Assembly: GCA_020024775.1 (NCBI GenBank)
Contig: JAHHTF010000012.1
Location: 1 to 20,150, forward strand
Source: Ureaplasma sp.
GTDB lineage: Bacteria; Bacillota_I; Bacilli_A; Mycoplasmatales; Mycoplasmoidaceae
Direction of reading: 5' to 3'
Length of the DNA stretch: 20,150 bases
The position numbers and the translations under genes are program-made. Below the pieces are notes generated by a model. The model ran no database searches and was not told the DNA's origin. It saw nothing but the letters and a program-made list of their open reading frames with translations. Shown piece after piece: positions 1 through 8,823 of the stretch. The number at the start of each line of letters is the position of its first letter. Positions within the stretch are counted from its first letter, which is position 1.

Positions 1-25
1 AAAAGTTGTGTATAATTGAATAATT

Positions 26-49
26 ACTCTAAAACACAGAAATTAGAGT
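26..49. other. Short inverted repeat past the lipoprotein operon terminator
   Basis: ACTCTAA (26-32) pairs with TTAGAGT (43-49) across a 10-base loop. It lies just beyond the T-run of the terminator at 56-94 as read on the minus strand. It could be a back-up stop or part of the neighbouring gene's 3' end, which lies outside the window. No U-run follows directly, so its role is open. The other bases of 1-55 show no gene that I can support. Confidence 0.35.
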
Positions 50-55
50 GCTACC

Positions 56-94
56 AAAAAAGTTCCTCCTTTGTGTTTTACACAAACTTGGAAC
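56..94 (-). terminator. Rho-independent terminator of the lipoprotein operon
   Basis: Read on the minus strand, GTTCC and TTTGTGT form a two-part stem with ACACAAA and GGAAC, separated by a 3x3 internal loop and closed by an AAA loop. Six T residues (61-56) follow at once. It begins 21 bases past the stop codon of the last lipoprotein gene (116-1390), so it most likely ends transcription of the whole three-gene operon. Confidence 0.85.
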
Positions 95-115
95 CAATCC
101 CGGGATATGTATACA

Positions 116-1390
116 TTATCTTTCTTCTCAAGTATATGATGATTCTTGTTTAGCTAAATCGATTTGTGCTGTAGCTGGATAAGAAACAACAATCTTAGGA
201 GGATATAAACATCCTCTGAATGCTAGGTTCCCAATGAAATTAACTGAGTTAGGAATGAAGATATTTTCTTTTAATGGAGTTGCATAGAATGCTGATTCTT
301 CGATTCTTTCTAAAGTGTTATTAAAGATAACTTTATTTAGTTTTAAACATCATGAGAAACAAGAGTCAGAAATTGATTTAATTTTATTAGGGATAACTAA
401 GTCACCAGTTCAGTTACCAGCTGAGAAAGAACCTAAATCAGTTCATTCTAATTCTTTAGGTAATACAAGTGGTCCAGTGTAATTAATGTCTTGGAAAGTA
501 CTCTTACCTACTTTTTCTAAATTATCATTTAATTGTAATTTATTAACTGGGTTAGTAATCCGATAAAATACTGCATCACCAACAGAAACTAAAGTAGAAG
601 GTAAAACAATATTAATTGGTTCATTAGTTCCAATTGTAACTGTTCCACCAGCTCCTCAAGGAACTGTACTAATAGAGTTATTGTCTAATGCTAATAGTGG
701 TAAACAAACATCGCCTTTAACTGCATCATTATAAAATACTTTACCAGTTGCATTATCATCAGCTAAGTGATCTAATTGAATGGTATCTAAATCTGCTCTA
801 ACTACTTTAAGAGCATACTTAGGTTGGTTTTCTCAGTCAAATCTTTTTGGGTTTCTAATTACTTCATAAGTACAACCATTCTTAGAGAATTGGTCTCCTG
901 GTAATCAATCATTGATTTCATATCCTTGAGGAATTGGATTTTCTTCTGGTTGAGCAAAACCAGTTAAAGTAATTGTTGTTGTTAATGTTTTTCCTTCAAT
1001 AGTAGGAATGCCACTAATTTGAACATCAACTTTTAAACCATTCTTAGTTGCAGTTACTGTTGGAGTGGATGAAGCTAATGATTCACCTGGATAACGAATT
1101 ATGTTGTTTTGGTTTTCTTTTAAAGCATTTACAATAGCTAAGTTTTTATCTGGGTCACTAATGATTTTAACCATTTCATTAGGATCTAATTGATTAAAGT
1201 TACTTGCACCACTAACTTGTTTGATTAATTCTATGAATTTGTTTTGGTTAATACTAGTTTCTTTAACTGGTGTTGAACTAGATGAACTACTAGATCCACA
1301 TGATGTTGCAGCAATTGCAATACCTACTGGAAGAGATACACTAGAAATAGCAGCTAATGTTCCAATGATTAATTTGTTTTTAAATTTCAT
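116..1390 (-). CDS. BspA-like leucine-rich repeat surface lipoprotein, paralogue 1
   Basis: A 424-residue predicted surface lipoprotein. Residues 1-31 are a lipoprotein signal peptide: Lys-rich start, hydrophobic core, lipobox ATSC with the lipid-bearing Cys at position 31, then a Ser-rich linker. Residues about 45-150 carry one copy of the module that is repeated in the 2741-5434 protein (an IELIKQ helix, then a GIPT strand). From about residue 158 comes a linker starting GYEIND, then BspA-type leucine-rich repeats with units such as LVIPNKIKSI and IFIPNSVNFI. BspA-type repeats in other bacteria and protists are linked to adhesion; that role here is inference. The start is supported by AAGGAAG upstream. 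Seven Trp are written TGA, so under the standard code the gene looks broken; it is intact. It is the last gene of its operon and follows its closest paralogue (1411-2724) after 20 bases. Confidence 0.88.
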
Positions 1391-1410
1391 AATAGTATAC
1401 CTGCTTCCTT

Positions 1411-2724
1411 TTATCTTCTTACAAAGTTGTAAATATTGCCATCATTCATATCTAAGTTAATGTATGTATCTTTTGGTAAAGAGATTGTAATTCTTTTTGG
1501 ATTATATGCACATCCACCAAAAGTAGCATCAGCAATTGAAATTACTGAATCAGGAATATAAATATCTTCAACTGGATACATTACGTAGAATGCATTCATT
1601 TCAATTGAAACTAGTTGAGAATTAGGAGCAAACTTAATACTTGTAATTCCTTTACAGTATGTGAAACATCCTCATGGAATACTTCTAAGTTTTGCTGGAA
1701 TCATTAATTCTCCAGTGAAATCAGAGTTTGAGAAACAAGCGCTAGCCATGTAGTTTAGTGTATCAGGAAGAATTAAACGTCCTGAGTAATGAAGTGTTTG
1801 GAATGCACTAGCATCAACTACTTCTAATTTATTACTTAATTGGAAAGTATTAACTTTGTTAGTAAGGTGAGCAAATGCTGATAATTCAATATTATAAACA
1901 CTATCAGGAATTACAATGTTAATGTCTTGTCCTGTTCCAATTGTACATTGTTGAGTTGTTCCACCCGCTGCTTTACTAATTGAGTTTCTTCCAATAATTA
2001 ATAATGGTAAACAGATATTACCTTTTAAAGCATCTGTTGAAGAAACCTTACCAGATAAGTTATCATCAGCTAAGTGATCTAATTGAACTTCATCTAAGTT
2101 TGCATCTATTAATTTCAATGCATACTTAGGTTGGTTTTCTCAATCATATTTCTTTGGATTTCTAATTACTTCGTAAGTACAACCATTCTTAGTGAATTGG
2201 TCCCCTGGTAATCAATCATTAATTTCATATCCTGCTGGAGGTGGAGCTACACTTGGTTTAGCAAATCCTTTCATGATAACATTGAAAGTTAATAGGTCTT
2301 CATTTGTGTCAGGAATTCCTTCAATTGTAACATTAACTTCTGTATCAGTAGGTTCTGCAGTTACAACTGGAGTTGATTCTAATAAAGAAGCTCCTGGTTT
2401 AGAAATAACTGATCATTTGTTTTCCTTTAATGCAGTTACAATTGAAGCATTTCTAACAGGATCATTAATCATTTTAGCCATTTCAAATGGTTCAGTAGAT
2501 TTTAAATCTGATTGTCCAGTAATATCTTTAACTAAGTTAATAAATATAGCATCATTAATGTGAGTATCAGAGTGATTAGGTTGGTTACTACCACTACTAC
2601 CTGATGAACTAGATGAACTACTACTAGAACCACATGATGTAGCAGTTAGTGCAATTGAGATTGGAACAGATACTAATGCAAGTGTTCCAAAAGTTGCAGC
2701 AATAATTTTATTCTTTAATTTCAT
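1411..2724 (-). CDS. BspA-like leucine-rich repeat surface lipoprotein, paralogue 2
   Basis: A 437-residue predicted lipoprotein and end-to-end paralogue of the 116-1390 product. The signal peptide ends in ATSC with Cys31, followed by a longer Ser/Gly linker. One 108-residue-type module follows (IFINLVKDITG, then GIPD), then the GYEINDWLPGDQF linker and BspA-like LRR units (LMIPAKLRSI, IYIPDSVISI). The LRR region differs from paralogue 1 at many surface positions, while the linker is almost the same, also at DNA level. The start has AGAGGAA at a good distance and lies 16 bases past the stop of the upstream gene. Several TGA codons are read as Trp. Likely function: membrane-anchored adhesin or antigen (inference). 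Ligand unknown. Confidence 0.88.
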
Positions 2725-2740
2725 AATATTCCTCTTTTAA

Positions 2741-5434
2741 TTATTCTGATTTCATATTAAGGTTTCAAACATATAAACTATTTTTGTCATCACCAGTCAT
2801 TCTGATTTTAGAATGGTATGATTCTTCTTGTCCTGGAAGTGGATAAATGAATCTTACATTTGGTTTTGGCTGTAGATTGATTGTAAATCCCAAACAACTT
2901 ACGTTACTACTTAAACCAAGATTATTTGTTCCATTTAAGTTTTCGTTACCAATAAAATTTTCAACCATTTTTTGAATTGTATCTCTATAGTTTGATCAAG
3001 TCGAATAAGTTACATTCTTACTTGTGAAGTCATTTAATTGATTTCAGAATGCTACTAAATCAACTTTGATTAAACATTCTAAGTTAGAGATTGTGAATGT
3101 ATGAGTAGTTTGATCGTAAACCACATTTGCACTATTGTTAGTTAATTCAATTGTACTTGATGCATCAACAGCAAATGATACTTGCATGTTATTTCCTGTT
3201 TGAGTAAATGTAACATCATTTACAGATGATAAAGATGAGTTCATTGATTTGATTGCATTAATGAAATCTTGTTTTGATGCTTCTAATTCTTTTACTGATT
3301 GATTTTTAGTGATTTGGTTAATATCAGTATATAAAGTTGTTGCATCAATTGGCCCACTATTTTCTTTTAAGTTATTGATAGTTACATTAAATGTTGTTGT
3401 AGTATCTTTTCCTTCTGCATCTACAACAGGAACATTAATGATTGAGATTGTAAGAGTTCTTGCGCTTAGTGTTGTTGTAATATCGATATCTTTAGAAGTT
3501 GCTAATGTTGGAGATGGGTTTTGGATAACACCATTTGTATTATTTTTGATTGCTTCGATAAGAGATTGTTTATTAGTAGTAATATCATTTGATAATTGAG
3601 ATGGAGTAACTTCTGAGAAGTTTGTTACTTTTGTAGTATCTGTTATTAATTGGATAAATTTAGATTCGTCTAAAGTTGGAGCAACTCAACTTTTGAATCC
3701 ATCCATTGTGAAACTTAATGTTGGAGCTGTTGTTTCAGAACCATCAATTGATATAGTTGGAATTCCAGAGATACTAACTGTAATAGTATCATTGTTGGCA
3801 ACTGATTCTAATGTGATTTTAGCAGCGTCTAAATTAGGACCTGGATTTACTATTTCATTGTTTGCGTTCTTTTTTAATTCTGTAATGATTTCATCTTTTT
3901 TAGAAAGAATAGTTGAGTTCATGCTAGCAGCAGTTACTTTACTAAAATCATTTTGATTAGTAACTTGTTTGATTAAGTTAATCATCTTAGTGTTATCTAA
4001 TGATGTAGCAACTCATGCTTTAAATCCTTCTAGTGTTAAACTTAGTTCACAAGTTCCATCAGTACCATTTTCTAATAAAGTTGGAATACCAGCAATTGTT
4101 ACTTTTATAGTTTGGTTAGATACTGTTGGAGTGATTGTAATACCAGTAGCTTCTGATAATGTAGCACCAGGATTTACAATAGCACCATTTGTGTTTGCTT
4201 TAATTGCGTCAATGATTGCTTGGTTTGATTCAACCATTTTGTTTTTGAATTCGCCAGCTGTGATTGTACTAAAATTAGAAATTGTAGTTGCTGTTTGAAT
4301 TGTTTGAATCATTTTTGCATTATCTAAAGAAGTAGCAACTCAAGGTTTGAATCCATTTAAACTTAGTTTTAAATTAACTGTAGATGCAGTTCCATCTTCT
4401 AAATCAGTTGATATACCACCAATTACAATATTAACAGTTTGTTCATTGCTAGTTGCATCTAGTGTTAATGTACTTGATGCTAATTCTTTTCCAGGATTTA
4501 CTATTTCACCATTCGCATTTGCTTTAAGATCAGTTAAAATTCCTTCTTTTACTGAATTAATTTTGTTAATCATTTGGTTTGCAGTAACTGTGGAGAAGTC
4601 TGATATACCAGTTTTTTGTTTAATTAAATTAGTAACTGCTTCTTGGTTTAAAGAAGTGTTAGTTCATTTTTTGAATCCATTTAAAACTGCATCTAATTGA
4701 ATAGTAGTATCTGTTCCATCTTCAGATAATGCTGGAACTCCTGAAATTGTAATATCAATTGAATCTGATAAATCAGTTGCAGTTAATTCAATAGTTGCAG
4801 AACTTAATGATTCAGTTGGATTAACAATAACACCATTTTCATTTGATGTTAATGCAGAAATGATTGTTGCTTTTGCATCATTAATTTTTGTTAACATTTG
4901 CATTGATGTAACCATTGTGAAATCAGTTACACTTGTTTTTTCTTTAACAATGTTTACAAATTCATCTTTGTTTAAAGAAGTTTGTTTTCAAGCTTTAAAT
5001 CCAGTTAATGTCAAACTTAAATTAACTAAGTTGTTATCAGTTTGTGGAATTCCTTGGATTTGTACACTAACATCATTGTTACTACTTGATGCAATAACAA
5101 CTAAATTAGATTCACTTAATTTATCACTTGCATTGTTGATTTCTTTGTTTGCATTTTGTTTTAATGCATCAACAATAGCTTTGTTGTTGGCTTGATCATT
5201 GATTTTGTTAACCATTTGACCAACAGTTAATGTTGCAAAATCATCTACACCTGTAGACCTCTTAATTAAGCTTATGATAGCTGGTTGGTTTAATGTAACC
5301 TTTGGGACATTAACAGCAGGTTTGCTCGGAGATTTGCTTCCACAACTAGCTGTTACTACAGCTGTTGCTACAGTAGAAGCAACTATCACTCCTGTTCCTA
5401 ATAGTCCAAAAATAATTTTGTTTCTTAATTTCAT
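2741..5434 (-). CDS. Large lipoprotein of tandem 108-109-residue modules
   Basis: An 897-residue predicted surface lipoprotein, first gene of a three-gene operon. The signal peptide ends VTASC with Cys31. The body is a chain of regular modules. Each starts near TSLD/TSLN, has a helix like INLIKQ, a DFSxVT turn, a second helix ending ALKxNANG, then IVNPG and a strand region with IxGIP, and closes on GFKxW. The closing Trp codons (all TGA) lie at 4988, 4664, 4340, 4013 and 3686, spacing 108 or 109 residues. A sixth, weaker unit ends at NNLKEN near 3359, and a degenerate seventh reaches about 3060. Residues from about 795 on form a unique C-terminal domain. The start is backed by AGGGAG. The same module occurs once in each of the two downstream LRR lipoproteins, so the three genes form a family. 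I do not recognise the module as a named domain; the helix-then-sheet pattern suggests a small alpha/beta fold. Confidence 0.88.
3359..5311 (-). repeat. Six in-gene repeats coding for a 108-109-residue module
   Basis: Approximate units: 5311-4988, 4987-4664, 4663-4340, 4339-4013, 4012-3686 and 3685-3359, of 324 or 327 bases each, all in frame. The protein consensus is strong at IxxxIxxxT, DFSxVT, ANGxIVNPG, ISGIP and GFKxW. The DNA copies are clearly diverged, so this is an old duplication rather than a recent, slippage-prone array. Confidence 0.85.
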
Positions 5435-5465
5435 TTAATTTACTCCCTAATAAATAAACGTTATT

Positions 5466-5493
5466 ATTATATAATAATTTTGCATAAAGTCAT
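5466..5493 (-). promoter_or_regulatory. Probable promoter of the lipoprotein operon
   Basis: On the minus strand a perfect TATAAT occupies 5471-5466. A weak -35-like ATGACT lies 16 bases upstream (5493-5488). The start point would be near 5459, giving a leader of about 25 bases that carries the AGGGAG ribosome site before the ATG at 5434. The -10 box is convincing; the -35 is not, which is common in mycoplasmas. Confidence 0.6.
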
Positions 5494-5530
5494 CATTAAT
5501 CGGACTTGTTAACCACAAACCGAGACTTTA
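5485..5530. promoter_or_regulatory. Interrupted inverted repeat at the operon promoter
   Basis: TAAAGTC (5485-5491) pairs with GACTTTA (5524-5530), and inside it TCGG (5500-5503) pairs with CCGA (5520-5523). The left arm overlaps the putative -35 of the lipoprotein operon. This could be an operator or the end of an unknown transcript. Apart from it and the short palindrome at 5596-5610, the 5494-5640 stretch shows no gene. Confidence 0.35.
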
Positions 5531-5595
5531 GATAATTTATTTAATAAATTAAGGCGGGATTATTAAAAATCTAAAAATACATAAAATTTTATTAA

Positions 5596-5610
5596 ATTGT
5601 CATTGACAAT
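5596..5610. other. 15-base palindrome ATTGTCA-T-TGACAAT
   Basis: Perfect 7-base arms around one central base. The right arm contains TTGACA, a consensus -35 on the plus strand, but no good -10 lies 16-18 bases on. It may be a protein-binding site or chance in AT-rich DNA. Confidence 0.3.
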
Positions 5611-5640
5611 AATAGCAAATTATTGTAAGTAAAATACTAT

Positions 5641-5678
5641 AAAACAAAAACCCAGAATCACAAAAGATTCCAGGTTTT
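5641..5678 (-). terminator. Terminator after the SRP RNA gene
   Basis: On the minus strand, bases 5678-5666 pair with 5659-5647 in a 13-pair stem (two G-U pairs) with a 6-base loop, followed by T-rich sequence. The same two pairs would be A-C mismatches in a plus-strand transcript, so the hairpin is shaped for minus-strand transcription. It ends any read-through from the suf operon and SRP RNA before the lipoprotein promoter. Confidence 0.8.
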
Positions 5679-5689
5679 CTAAATCAATA

Positions 5690-5774
5690 AAAAAGTGTCA
5701 CTACACACAAAGAGTAATCTGGTGCTGCTCTGTTTCCAGCCTGACACGGTTCGACACCACGATGTTGTAATGAC
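5690..5774 (-). ncRNA. ffs: Signal recognition particle RNA (4.5S/scRNA type)
   Basis: The minus strand contains GTGTCAGG-CTGGAAACAG-AGCAGCAC. This is the conserved helix 8 of SRP RNA: the GUCAGG / AGCAGC asymmetric-loop strands that bind the Ffh M domain, capped by a short CUG/CAG stem with a GAAA tetraloop. The ends close by pairing GTCATTACA (from 5774) with TGTAGTGAC (to 5697), one G-U pair. The mature body is thus about 78 nt, short as expected for mollicutes, which lack the Alu domain. A perfect TATAAT (5786-5781) sits 6 bases before the first G, and six T follow the closing helix. The RNA works with Ffh and FtsY in co-translational targeting to the membrane. Confidence 0.93.
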
Positions 5775-5780
5775 TATAAA

Positions 5781-5786
5781 ATTATA
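5781..5786 (-). promoter_or_regulatory. -10 box of the SRP RNA gene
   Basis: Perfect TATAAT on the minus strand, ending 6 bases before the inferred first base (G at 5774). It lies 12 bases past the sufB stop codon, so any -35 contact falls within the last codons of sufB. No clear -35 hexamer is seen. Confidence 0.75.
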
Positions 5787-5797
5787 TAATATTTTTT

Positions 5798-7165
5798 TTA
5801 AATTAATTTAAGTAATTGATTTAGTTCAACAGCATATTCCATCGGTAATTCACTACTGAATTCATCGAAAAAACCACAAACAATTAATTGTTCTGCTTTT
5901 TTCTTACTAAATCCTTTAGACATTAAATAAAATAATTGTTCATCACTAATTTTAGAGATTTTAGCTTCATGAGCAATTCTACTTGTATTGTTTTGTAATA
6001 TTTCAGTTGGATATGTTTTTGATCTTGCTGAATCAGAAAACAATAATGTATCACACTCAACAAATGCTTGAGCATTAGAAGCTGATTTATTTATTTTAAC
6101 TAATCCCCGATAAACACTATCACTGTTTTCATATCCAATTGCTTTGGAAATGATTTTGGATTTAGTGTTCTTTCCGATGTGAATCATTTTAGCTCCTGCA
6201 TCTTGATACACTCCAGGTTTTGCAACTGCAATTGAAATACACTTAGAACTTGAATTATCACCTAATAAAACTGAACATGGATATTTCATGTTTAATTCAG
6301 AACCAATGTTTCCGTCAACTCAAATCATTCTTGCATTTTCCTTGCACATTGCTCTTTTAGTAACCAGGTTTAAAACATTATCAGATCAGTTTTGGATTGT
6401 TGTGTATCGACATGTTGCATCTTTTTCAACAAAGACTTCAACAACTGCTGCATGAAGATTATTCTTATCATAGATAGGTGCAGTACAACCTTCAATGTAA
6501 TGTAAATCAGAACCTTCATCAACAATGATTAATGTTCTTTCGAATTGCCCAGAACTCTTAGCGTTGATTCTAAAATAAGACTGTAATGGTTTATCTAATT
6601 TAGTGTTCTTGGGGATATAGATGAATGTTCCACCACTTCACACTGCAGTGTTTAATGCTGCATATTTATTATCAGTGGGAGGTACTAATTTAGAAAAATA
6701 TTTAAAGAATAAATCTGGATGTTCTTTAGCTGCAGTATCTGTATCAGTAAAGATTACATTCTTTTGTTTTAATTCTTCTAATAGTGAATGATAAACAATT
6801 CCAGAATCAAATTGAGTAGCGGCTCCATTTAAGTATTTTGCTTCAGCTTCTATGATTCCTAATTTATCAAATGTATCTTTGATATTTTCTGGAACTTCAT
6901 CTCAATTTTGTTTTACATCATTAGTGGCTTTTGAATAATAAGTATAATCATCAAAATTAATAAAACTTAAATCAGGACCTCATTTGGGATTATCAATTTT
7001 AAGAAATTGTTGATAAGCGTTCAATCTAGATTCTAATAACTTTTGATCTTCATTTTTGATTCTAGAGATGTTTCTAACAACTTCTTCATTCAATCCTTTT
7101 TCAAGTTCTACAACTGGTTTTGCTTTGGTTTCAAAACCAAACTTGTATTCATTATTATTTTTCAT
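5798..7165 (-). CDS. sufB: SufB, Fe-S cluster scaffold subunit
   Basis: A 455-residue SufB, slightly shorter than most (about 465-495). SufB forms the SufBC2D complex on which Fe-S clusters are built; it takes persulfide sulfur delivered from SufS/SufU. Visible family marks: GGTFIYIPK in the beta-helix start, EGCTAPIY, and FVECDTLLF with Cys371. His399-Glu400 lie 28-29 residues further on, the same spacing as Cys405 and Glu434 of the E. coli protein, residues tied to cluster assembly. The C-terminal DEQLFYLMSKG helix region is typical. Five Trp are all TGA. It is the last gene of sufCDSUB and overlaps sufU by 11 bases; GGAG inside sufU serves as its ribosome site. Cytosolic. Confidence 0.96.
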
Positions 7166-7607
7166 TTAAAGCATTCTCCAATACATGAATAAATGCATCA
7201 TGTCCAATCAAAGAACATTTGATTCTATTTGGTTGATTAGGAATATTATAGAAAGCAATTAATTCTTCTAATAAGTCTTCATCATACTCTTCTTGGTTAA
7301 TCATTTTTTTGTAATTAGCTAAGATTTCTTTTGCTTCATTAATTGTTTTATTAATTAAGATATCACAAAAGATATCTGATGTTGAAATACTGATTGCACA
7401 TCCCAATCCAGAAAAGCAACAAGCTTTGATAACATCATTTTCAACCTTTAAATAAACAGTAATATCATCAATACAAGTTGATGACTTATTGTGGTATTTA
7501 ACAAAGTCATCTGCAACAGATTCTGCATCTACTTTATGGTTAGGAGATTCGTAATGATCTAAGATGATGTTTCTTAGAACGGTTGGATTTTTTTTATAAG
7601 ATTCCAT
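7155..7607 (-). CDS. sufU: SufU, zinc-dependent sulfur transfer protein
   Basis: A 150-residue SufU of the Gram-positive type. SufU takes persulfide sulfur from SufS and passes it to SufB; it binds zinc through three Cys and one Asp. These are seen as Cys45 and Asp47 (in TCIDD, where most relatives have CGD), Cys70 (in GLGCAIS) and Cys131 (in RIKC), matching in spacing Cys41, Asp43, Cys66 and Cys128 of Bacillus subtilis SufU. Arg128 before the last Cys is also kept. The start has a near-perfect AAGGAGG site and overlaps the end of sufS by 14 bases, suggesting coupled translation of enzyme and partner. No TGA and no Trp. Confidence 0.95.
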   Translation of the reverse strand: MESYKKNPTVLRNIILDHYESPNHKVDAESVADDFVKYHNKSSTCIDDITVYLKVENDVIKACCFSGLGCAISISTSDIFCDILINKTINEAKEILANYKKMINQEEYDEDLLEELIAFYNIPNQPNRIKCSLIGHDAFIHVLENALNEK

Positions 7608-8811
7608 TTAGAATATCCTCCTTCTTAAAGTTCTTTAATGCTTCATATAATTTATCAATATCTTCTTTGTTATTGTAAACATGCAAAGAAACACGTACTA
7701 CTTCACTTACATCAAGAATATGGCAAATTAATTTAGCACAACTTAAACCACTTCTAACAATAATGTTGTGGTTTCCTAAATAACTTGCTAAATCTTGTGC
7801 AAACACACCTTTAACATTAATTGCTAATGTTGGAGATGAATAATCATCTTTTTCATAAACAATTACATTGTCTAAAGTTGAAAGTTTTTCTCTTGCATAT
7901 TTACTAATTTCTTGTTCATGTTCAATGATGTAATCATACCCCACCATGTTTAAGAAATCAATGGCTGCATTTCAACCGAAGATTCCTGCAACATTAGGTG
8001 TTCCACCTTCATATTTTTCAATTGAATTAAGTAGTTCAAAACTATCTAATTTAATTGAGAAGTTCATTCCACCACCTAATCTTTGAGGGTATAATGTTTT
8101 TTGCATCTCTTTAGAAATATAACATGCACCGATTCCTGTTGGGCCAAACATTTTATGAGCAGATATTACTAATAAATCATATCCACCTTTTTTAATATCT
8201 ACTTTTCTGTGTTGGATACTTTGAACAGCATCAACACAAACAATGATATCTTTGTTATATTCTTTAATAACCATTGTGATTTCATTTTCATCAAACTTTG
8301 TTCCTGTTACATTGAATCCACTTGCAAAAGAAACAATTTTTGTTTTCTTAGTTAATACTTGTTTGAAATCCTGAACAGTTGGCATCTTATGTTCTTGTCC
8401 AGCATATACAATTTTTGCACCTTTGTCTTGTGCAATTTTCATTCAAGGTAAAATGTTTGAAGCATGTTCTCCATATGTTAAAACAATTTCATCACCTTCA
8501 CGCACTAAATGTTCAATCCCTTTAGCTACTAGATTTAATCCTTCAGTAGCTCCTGAACAAAAAGCAATATCTTCTGCATCACAGTTCATTAACTTAGCTA
8601 GTTTTTGTTTTGTTTCAAACAATCTATGATGAACTTCATATGTTAATTTAGAATCAATGTTATGAGGATTAGAACCATATTTTTCATAGTATTCAACTAC
8701 TGCATCAATAACCATTTTTGGTTTTAATGTAGTAGCTCCTGAATCCATATAAACATAATCTGGATTATTTTTGAATCATGGAAACATTTCTCTGATTTGT
8801 TTATTATTCAT
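7594..8811 (-). CDS. sufS: SufS, cysteine desulfurase (group II)
   Basis: A 405-residue PLP enzyme that converts cysteine to alanine and leaves a persulfide for SufU. Marks: an SGATTLKP start region near residue 24, GEHASNILPW, Asp194 in the PLP-ring contact CVDAVQS, the PLP lysine Lys220 in SAHKMFGP, GGGM, and the active-site Cys358 in RSGLSCA, then RVSLHVYN with the substrate-binding Arg. The short Cys loop and the order of motifs fit SufS rather than IscS. The start at 8811 is chosen because AAGGGG precedes it and the MFPWFKN N-terminus is present; a later ATG at 8748 would cut this off. It lies 12 bases after sufD. Three Trp are TGA. Confidence 0.96.
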
Positions 8812-8823
8812 AATTATTACCCC

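Noticed and set aside
1276..1310. Poly-serine tract after the lipobox as a phase-variation repeat
   Set aside because: The Ser codons are mixed (TCT, AGT, TCA), so there is no uniform short tandem repeat for slippage, here or in the 1411-2724 gene.
3300..5200. Several open plus-strand frames opposite the repeat lipoprotein
   Set aside because: They recur with the period of the repeats, lack ribosome sites and any recognisable protein, and are antisense shadows of an AT-rich coding repeat.
3359..5311. CRISPR-like or tandem DNA array
   Set aside because: The units are 324-327 bases, protein-coding and diverged in DNA; there are no short identical repeats with unique spacers.
116..5434. A row of short broken lipoprotein genes (pseudogenes)
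   Set aside because: All breaks are TGA in one constant frame, and translation through them as Trp restores paralogue and repeat similarity. Code 4 explains it fully.
5485..5530. tRNA gene
   Set aside because: The stems do not form a cloverleaf, there is no T-loop motif, and the acceptor length is wrong.
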